The notes beneath the pieces are model-generated. The model did no database searches, was not told the DNA's origin, and was given only the letters and a program-made list of their open reading frames with translations. The position numbers and the translations under genes are program-made. From Geosiphon pyriformis (lineage: Eukaryota > Glomeromycota > Glomeromycetes > Archaeosporales > Geosiphonaceae), in assembly GCA_016748015.1 (NCBI GenBank), contig JAAOMT010000174.1, positions 2,864-50,921 on the forward strand: a DNA stretch of 48,058 nucleotides, in the 5' to 3' direction. Position 1 is the stretch's first letter; the number at the start of each line of letters is the position of its first letter. Positions 42,422 to 48,058 of this stretch are shown piece after piece.

Positions 42422-43156
42422 TTGTTGATCAATCACGATTCAAACTCCGACAATGATGACGATAACAATAGTTCAAGCTCTGTTCAAATTGGCAATGATG
42501 ATGAAAACGATTCAGACTCAGATTCAAAACCCAATGTAAACTATGAACAATACATTGCACTACCAGATCTCTCCAAAGAACAAGAGTTGAAATGTTATAG
42601 TGACAATGGGGAAGGTATTATGCCAGAACGTGCGCATGATACGGATGCAGAGTTTGATTTGAGATATCCAGGAAAAAATGCCATCAAATTAGAACTGCAT
42701 TCACACACCTGCATTGATCTGAAAATAGCACTAGAAATTCTGACAACAACAATGGTTCAATTAGCATCTAGAAGTAGTTTAGTGAAAAGAGGGATTAATA
42801 TAAGAGGAGGAATAATTGACACAGAATATGTAGAAAATATTATCACTATGCTACAAAATGACTCAGAAAAGGCCTATGTAATAGAACCCAATAAAAAGAT
42901 AGCACAGGCAATATTCCTGCCTCTGGTTAGAATAGCTCAGTTAGTATCAGTAAGAAAGAGGGAGGAATTAGGAATAACGGCGAGAGGAATACAGGGATTC
43001 GGATCCACAGGTAGAATAGATGTACTAGTTAACATGGCAGAGGAAGAAACTATTGGCCAAGGAGAAATTATTTCAACTGGTCAAGCTATTTCCATCCCAC
43101 CATATAGCCAGTATATGTTAGCAATAGAAAGGAAGGAAAAGGAGCAAGAAACTTAG
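42422..43156 (+). CDS. dUTPase segment of element A, open but damaged
   Basis: 244 open codons; the dUTPase starts near 42590 after an acidic Ser/Asp stretch. Motifs compared with B: DAEFDL (Gly to Glu), ASRSSLVKRG, GGIIDTEYVENI (the Gly of YTGD lost), KIAQAIFLPL and RGIQGFGSTG. Motifs 4 and 5 are good, while 1 and 3 carry changes at usually fixed residues, so activity is doubtful. After the dUTPase the frame continues GRIDVLVNMAEEE and stops at TAG 43154-43156. RT follows in another frame. Confidence 0.85.
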   Translation: MLINHDSNSDNDDDNNSSSSVQIGNDDENDSDSDSKPNVNYEQYIALPDLSKEQELKCYSDNGEGIMPERAHDTDAEFDLRYPGKNAIKLELHSHTCIDLKIALEILTTTMVQLASRSSLVKRGINIRGGIIDTEYVENIITMLQNDSEKAYVIEPNKKIAQAIFLPLVRIAQLVSVRKREELGITARGIQGFGSTGRIDVLVNMAEEETIGQGEIISTGQAISIPPYSQYMLAIERKEKEQET

Positions 43157-43159
43157 ATC

Positions 43160-44471
43160 CATTCCAATGTATGCAGCTCAAGATGTTACTCAACAATTTT
43201 AATGACATTTTTGTCAGCAAAAATAAGTTTGGCTAAACTGACATCATCCAGCATCAGATCAAGACTGGAGATGGATTGCCAATTAAATAAAGAACATACA
43301 GAGTGCCGCCAGCCAGCCATGAGATTATTTGTCAAGAGATAAACAGAATGCTTGACAACAGGCTAATTCAACCATCAATGAGCCCATGGTCGTCACCGGT
43401 ACTTGTCCATAAGAAAAATGGAAAAATCTGGTTTTGTGTAGACTACAAGAAACTCAATGGTGTAACTCATAGAGACAGTTATCCAACTCCACGAATACAG
43501 GAATTATTCGATGCTTTTGGTAAGAACAAATGGTTCTCCACATTAGATTTGGACAGTGGTTACTGGCAAGTAGCCATGAATCCAGCTGACAAAGAGAAAA
43601 TAGCATTTACTACTAAAGAAGGGAATTTTGAATTTAAAGTGATGCCATTCGGCTTAACCAATGTCCCAGCAACTTTCCAATGGCTAATGGAAATTATTTA
43701 TACTGGCTTATTGTGGATCATCTTCAACAAGTGTTTGAAAGACTGAGAAGAGCAGGACTGAAGTTGAATGCGACAAAATGCTTCTTTGGCAAGACAGAAC
43801 TCAAATTTTTGGGACACATAGTCAGCAAAGATGGCATCAAAACAGATCCAGAAAAAATAGAGATAGTAAAGAACTTTCCAGTGCTGACCAATATGACAGA
43901 ACTGAAATCATTTTTGGGATTTGCCAGCTACTATCATTGTTTTATCAAGAACTTTTCCAAGATAGCACAGCCACTCAATCAACTGCAAAACAAAAATGTG
44001 AAATATGAATGGACAGAAAGTCAACAAGAAGCTTTTGATATTTTGAGGAAAAAGCTTATCCAAGCTCCAGTACTGATCTATTCAAATTACAGCAAACCAT
44101 TTATCATCACCACCGATGCATCCAGCCAAGCATTGGGAGCAGTATTATCTCAGAGAGAACTGGATGGCAGAAAACATTCAGTAGCATATGCCAGCAGAGG
44201 TTTAACACCAGCCAAAAAGAACTATGGAACACCAGAACAAAAACACTTAGCAATATACTGGGCCATCATGAAATGGAAAGAATACTTGAGCCAAAAGTTT
44301 GAAGTATACACAAATCACAAGGGATTAACATCACTTCAAAAACAAGAATTTGGAGATGGAAGACAGTCAAGATGGAAAATGGCACTCCCACTATATAATT
44401 ATACTATACATTATAAAAAGAGAAAAGACAATGGAAATGCTGATGGTTTATTGCGAATAAGACAAATCTAA
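43160..44471 (+). pseudogene. RT and RNase H of element A, catalytic box deleted
   Basis: RT motifs: YRVPPASHEIICQEI, IQPSMSPWSSPVLVHKKNGK, FCVDYKKLNGVT, FSTLDLDSGYWQVA, FKVMPFGLTNVPATFQ. After YTGLLW (43716) the sequence jumps straight to HLQQVFERLRRAGLK. Element B has about 19 residues there, including VVVYLDD. The loss of about 55 bases removes the catalytic YxDD box and shifts the frame. Then LGHIVSKDGIKTDPEKI and RNase H (TTDASSQALGAVLS, TPEQKHLAIYWAIMKWKEYL, VYTNHKGLTSLQ with Asn for the usual Asp) run open from 43680 to 44471. This copy cannot copy itself. Confidence 0.9.
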
Positions 44472-45872
44472 GAACATTTCAACCCAAAAATATAATAAAA
44501 CCAGAACAATACCAACAGAAAAATACAACAAAAGGTGAACATACAAAAATATCAACAATTGCAACATTATCTAAATACTCAACAGTTCAAGGAGAATTTA
44601 TCTCATATGGAATGAAGAAGTATCAAACAACAATCAAAATATTTTATCACTTACCAAAATATACTTTATCGGAAAAATAGAAGAGATCCAGATCAACCAA
44701 CCAGAGTAATTACAGAGCCAGAAAAAGAGACAGTATTATTCAACATGCACTCAAATCCAACAGCAGGACATTTTCACAAAGAAGCAACCATAGAAAGAAC
44801 TAGAAAAAGATACTATTGGCCATCAATGTACTCAGACATCATTTAATATGTTCAAAATTGTGATGCTTGTCAGCGAAGAGGAAGAACAAGACCCAGTGAA
44901 CTATTAAGACCAACCAAAGTAAGACAACCATTTGACTGTATGGGAATTGATTTAGTTGGACCATTAACAATCACCAGCAGAGGAAACAGATACATAGCAG
45001 TAACTATAGACTATCTCACTAAATGGCCAGAGGCAAAAGCAATTCAAAGAGCGGATGCAGAATCCATTGCCGAATTCATTCATCAGGATTTAATTTGTCA
45101 ACATGGATGTCCAAAAGAATTATTATTAGACCAAGGAACTCATTTTGTGAACAAAACATTAACAGAATTAGGCCAAAGATTCGGAATCAAAAGACCATTA
45201 TCATCACCATACCATCCACAAACCAATAGATTAGTAGAAAGATTCAACAGAACATTGTGTGAAGCAATAGCCAAGCTCAGATAAGAAAACCAGAATGATT
45301 GGGATTTGTTTATACCATCAGTACTATTTGCTTATCGGACAATGAAACAGGATACTACACAAGCAACACCATTTGAATTAGTATATGAGAGAATAGCAAC
45401 ATTACCAGTAGAGAGAAAAATTAATACATATTCAGCTGAACCAATAACAGAGGAAAATTTTCAAGAAACATTGCTGAGAAGAACATATGACTTAATGGAA
45501 ACATTGGAAAACAAACAAAGAAGAGTAGCTAATAATATCCAAAAGTCACAAGAAACACAGAAAGAAAGACACGATAGTCAATTATCAGACAAACCAGTTG
45601 AATTCAAGATTGGAGACAAAGTATTACTACATTGTATCAAAGCAGAAAAACAATGGAGTGGAAAATTTGACCCCAAATGGGATGGACCATTTCACATAGA
45701 AGAAATTCTAGGAAATGAAGCTTACAAATTAAAATTGAATAACAAAATTTAAACCAAAGCAGCACATGGAGATCGACTGAAACCATATCACAACATCACA
45801 CTACTATCTACCAGTAATATTCTACAATTAGGAATACAGAAAATACTAGTCCAACCAGATGAAATTCCATAA
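44472..45872 (+). pseudogene. Integrase of element A
   Basis: HHCC region: MHSNPTAGHFHKEA ... NCDACQRRG. Core: Asp in GIDLVGPLTI, Asp in LLLDQGTHF, Glu in RLVERFN, with 35 residues between the last two. The C-terminal domain KWDGPFHIEEILGNEAYKL is a chromodomain-free GPY/F type. Stops: several near 44470-44700, TAA near 44845, TAA after IAKLR (45282), TGA after NQND (45297), and TAA after NNKI near 45750. The same frame is kept throughout, so only point changes broke it. It ends ...QPDEIP TAA 45870-45872, with a conserved tail to the next TAA (45915-45917). Confidence 0.88.
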
Positions 45873-45941
45873 GATCGGGAACCAATCATTATTATCGACA
45901 ACAACACGTTAAATTAATTCATCAAAAGAATATATAAAGAC

Positions 45942-46601
45942 ATGGTAGACATGACAGGAAATATCAGAAAAATGGAAATTACAGACAACATTCACTCACT
46001 AGCACAACAACTCTTTCAATTAATCCAACACCAAGAAATGGAGATTACAATCAATTAACAAACCATTCAATATCAAGATACTAGAAAGACATTTCAACTC
46101 AGAACACAGAAGAAAACTGAAAATACTGTGGACAAAATCATGGCAAAAGTAAAATTAGCAATAAAAGAATCGACAAAGGAGTCACTATATCAAGAGTTGA
46201 CTAAAGAAACTTGGAATTGGTGGATACAACAATTTCCACAAAACTATTGTTATTTTTACTTGGAACAACACATAAATATTCAGAATCTATATATGGATAA
46301 AACAAAGTGATTATTTGACAAAAGAATACTACAACAATTAGAACATTTTGTGGGAAAGAACAACTTATCCACACAAGCTTGAACCATATATTGAATACAT
46401 ACACCATTTCAAGATAAACCAGAAATATTGCTCAATAAAGCAATGGATAGGGTTACCAGTAATCAATTGGGAAAAATCACCAATGCTCAATTTGAAGAAT
46501 TACAGACCCAAATAACACAAGTAATTCTTGAAAACAAAATCCAGAAAATACTTCAAGAGGGGGAATTACATGAGTTAGATTTCGACAGAGCTCAATATTA
46601 A
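45942..46601 (+). pseudogene. Third ORF of element A, homologue of the element B third ORF
   Basis: It is in the same frame as integrase, starts at ATG 45942 (MVDMTGNIRKMEITDNIHSL) and stops at TAA 46599-46601, which touches the polypurine tract. About 220 codons, interrupted by a TAA near 46056 and by TGA codons near 46308, 46380 and 46392. It shares position, length and the C-terminal GK(I/L)T...F...QI...IL pattern with the intact ORF of element B. It is rich in Gln, Ile and Lys, with no signal peptide and no membrane helix. Function unknown. Confidence 0.65.
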
Positions 46602-46614
46602 AAGGAGGAAATAA
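46599..46614 (+). promoter_or_regulatory. Polypurine tract of element A
   Basis: TAAAAGGAGGAAATAA lies directly before TGTTAC of the 3' LTR and contains AAAAGGAGGAAA. It is the expected primer for plus-strand synthesis and matches the AAGGAGGA core in element B. Confidence 0.85.
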
Positions 46615-47501
46615 TGTTACTCATAGAAATATAGAAAATATATTAGCATAATTATTAGCCAATCAGAAGTAAGCATAGTAAATGTGGAATTCCAGGATTC
46701 CTTTTAGGAATTGCAGGATTCCAGGAATTTCAGAATTCCCAACAAGGAATTGCAGGATTCCAGAATTTTAGGATTCCTCTCAAAGGAATCACAGGATTCC
46801 AGAAATTCCAGAATTCCTATTGTGAAGAATCGAGGAATTGAGGAATCCCAATTATGTATATATAGCAGTAATGTTAGAAACAGAAAAGACAGAATCGATA
46901 CCACAGAATCTTTAGCCTAGAAATGCAATTATCAAATAAATAATTATTTTATATCTCTATCCACTTTCCCACTATCAATCCTTCATGTTGATAGTAATTG
47001 ATACTTGACTATGCTAGAACAATAGCTCTTGATCATGGCTATTGACAGGATACTAATCTGCAAATCACCTTGGCTTATTTTTTTGCTTTTTTTATTTCCT
47101 TTTATTTCTTTTTTTTCTTTATTTTATTTTGATTTGTTGTTATATACTAATTGATAAACGATTAAGCATTGAGTTATTAATGTCAAGGATAGCCTGGTAA
47201 AAAATCCAGAAATACAGGTAGGATTTTTATATATTATCAGATAGCTTACCAGAAGAGCACGACTGCCAGACTAAATCCGGCCACCATGTTGAGAAAGAAA
47301 TTGGGAAAACTCTTGGAAAATATCTCTACTATTGACATTATTGAATCTCTGTCCATTATACAAAGGACTCAACCAAAACCTTTAGATCCATCAAAACCTT
47401 CAGATACAGCACCTGCAGAACAGTCTCAACAGAAATAGCTTTTGAGCACCAAGTTACAGGTTTGTTATTTAATTCAACAGTAGAAATAATTACCTGTAAC
47501 A
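46615..47501 (+). repeat. Element A 3' LTR
   Basis: 887 bp, same length as the 5' LTR. The two differ mostly by C/T and G/A exchanges. It contains the U3 repeats (46686-46835), the TATATATAG box and the 50-codon version of the leader ORF. Followed by ATGT (47502-47505). Confidence 0.9.
47286..47438 (+). other. Small leader ORF in the LTR (3' copy, 50 codons)
   Basis: Begins in the context GGCCACCATG and ends with TAG. The product is basic at the start (MLRKKLGKLLENIS) and rich in Pro, Ser and Gln at the end. It matches no family I know. The 5' LTR copy stops at codon 26. Confidence 0.4.
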
Positions 47502-47505
47502 ATGT

Positions 47506-48058
47506 TAAATTCTTATAAATAAAAAGTTTATTAGGCTTTTACAAAAAAATCTGGGTTTTATCTACTTGAACTAATATGTTTCATACATTTTTTGCATTAA
47601 AATAAACTTGTTAGAAAATATACAACACTAACAAAAAAGAATTATTTAAGATTATAGGTTTTAAAACAACTTTAGTTTTCTTAATTAAGATAAAGCCAAA
47701 AATCTTCAATTCCAATCTAATTCTTTTAAATTAACACTAACTGATATAAGTTTTTTAATTATTGTGATAAGCTATTATATATTACATTCTAATAAGTTGT
47801 TGAAATATTCAACAATTAAAATTTTTTTTATAGTCTAGAAAACTATTTCTAAAACTAAATTATAATTTAGTTAAATATATGATAAGTATTTTAGTCATTA
47901 TATTTCTTTTTAATATAATTTATAATTCAAATATTAAATTTAACCAGAAATCTTTATTACAGGGGATTTTATATATCTTTTAGATCCAAGCAATTTTTTA
48001 AAATACAATATTATAGTCATTAAAAAATTATTTGTGAATTTAAAGTAAGTATTTACAT
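47506..48058. other. AT-rich flank after element A
   Basis: This should continue the bromodomain fragment interrupted at 37705. The first codons after the duplication (KFL, then TAA) are compatible with but do not prove this. The rest is AT-rich with no recognisable frame. Confidence 0.4.

Larger units (their letters stand above)
37706..47501 (+). mobile_element. Element A: full-length Ty3/gypsy retrotransposon with dUTPase and third ORF
   Basis: Two LTRs of 887 bp (37706-38592 and 46615-47501) with TGTTAC...GTAACA ends and ATGT duplications enclose gag, protease, an acidic/Cys-rich region, dUTPase, RT/RNase H, integrase, a third ORF and a polypurine tract. The LTRs differ at many sites, almost all transitions, so the insertion is not recent. 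Gag and pol carry numerous stops and some indels, including a deletion of the RT catalytic box. The solo LTR at 6511-17205 belongs to the same family. Confidence 0.92.

Overview
The window looks like nuclear DNA of a very AT-rich, transposon-laden fungus. The LINE family, the dUTPase-carrying Ty3/gypsy elements and the hAT and DDE relics resemble what is abundant in arbuscular mycorrhizal fungi (Glomeromycotina, perhaps Gigasporales). That placement is recognition from memory and is inference. I found no intact host gene, tRNA, rRNA or CRISPR array. Nearly everything supportable is a transposable element, and almost all coding regions are broken.

Layout. 1-1427 is AT-rich with nothing recognisable. 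From 1428 to about 23690 lies one minus-strand LINE (copy 1) carrying a stack of insertions. Its 3' UTR, just before the poly(A), was hit by Ty3/gypsy derivative C (1445-17300, 4-bp duplication ATGT). C was hit by a Tc1/mariner element (4910-6264, TA duplication) and by an LTR of family A, now solo (6511-6756 plus 16612-17205). That LTR was hit by a full-length minus-strand Ty3/gypsy element B (6757-16611, 4-bp duplication CTAT). A second LINE copy (24451-31411, plus strand) lies head-to-head with the first and ends in a roughly 420-bp A-rich imperfect repeat. Then come a decayed hAT transposase (about 32170-34561, plus), a decayed pogo/Tc1-like DDE transposase (about 34790-36894, minus) and a bromodomain gene fragment with two apparent introns (about 37270-37705). 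The fragment is interrupted by a complete Ty3/gypsy element A (37706-47501, plus, two 887-bp LTRs, duplication ATGT).

Elements A and B share one architecture: LTR, gag with CCHC knuckle, protease, a Cys-rich module, dUTPase, reverse transcriptase/RNase H, integrase, a third ORF of about 220-242 codons, polypurine tract, LTR. The Cys-rich module and the third ORF are the best candidates for undescribed biology, since both are conserved between two diverged families and neither matches a domain I can name. All three gypsy families also lack an ATG at the start of gag, have a U5/PBS complementary stem, and carry short tandem repeats in U3.

Decay is dominated by C-to-T and G-to-A transitions. 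Many in-frame stops sit where a homologue has Arg (CGA to TGA), others at Trp or Gln, so they look like mutation rather than an altered genetic code. All alignments were made by eye.
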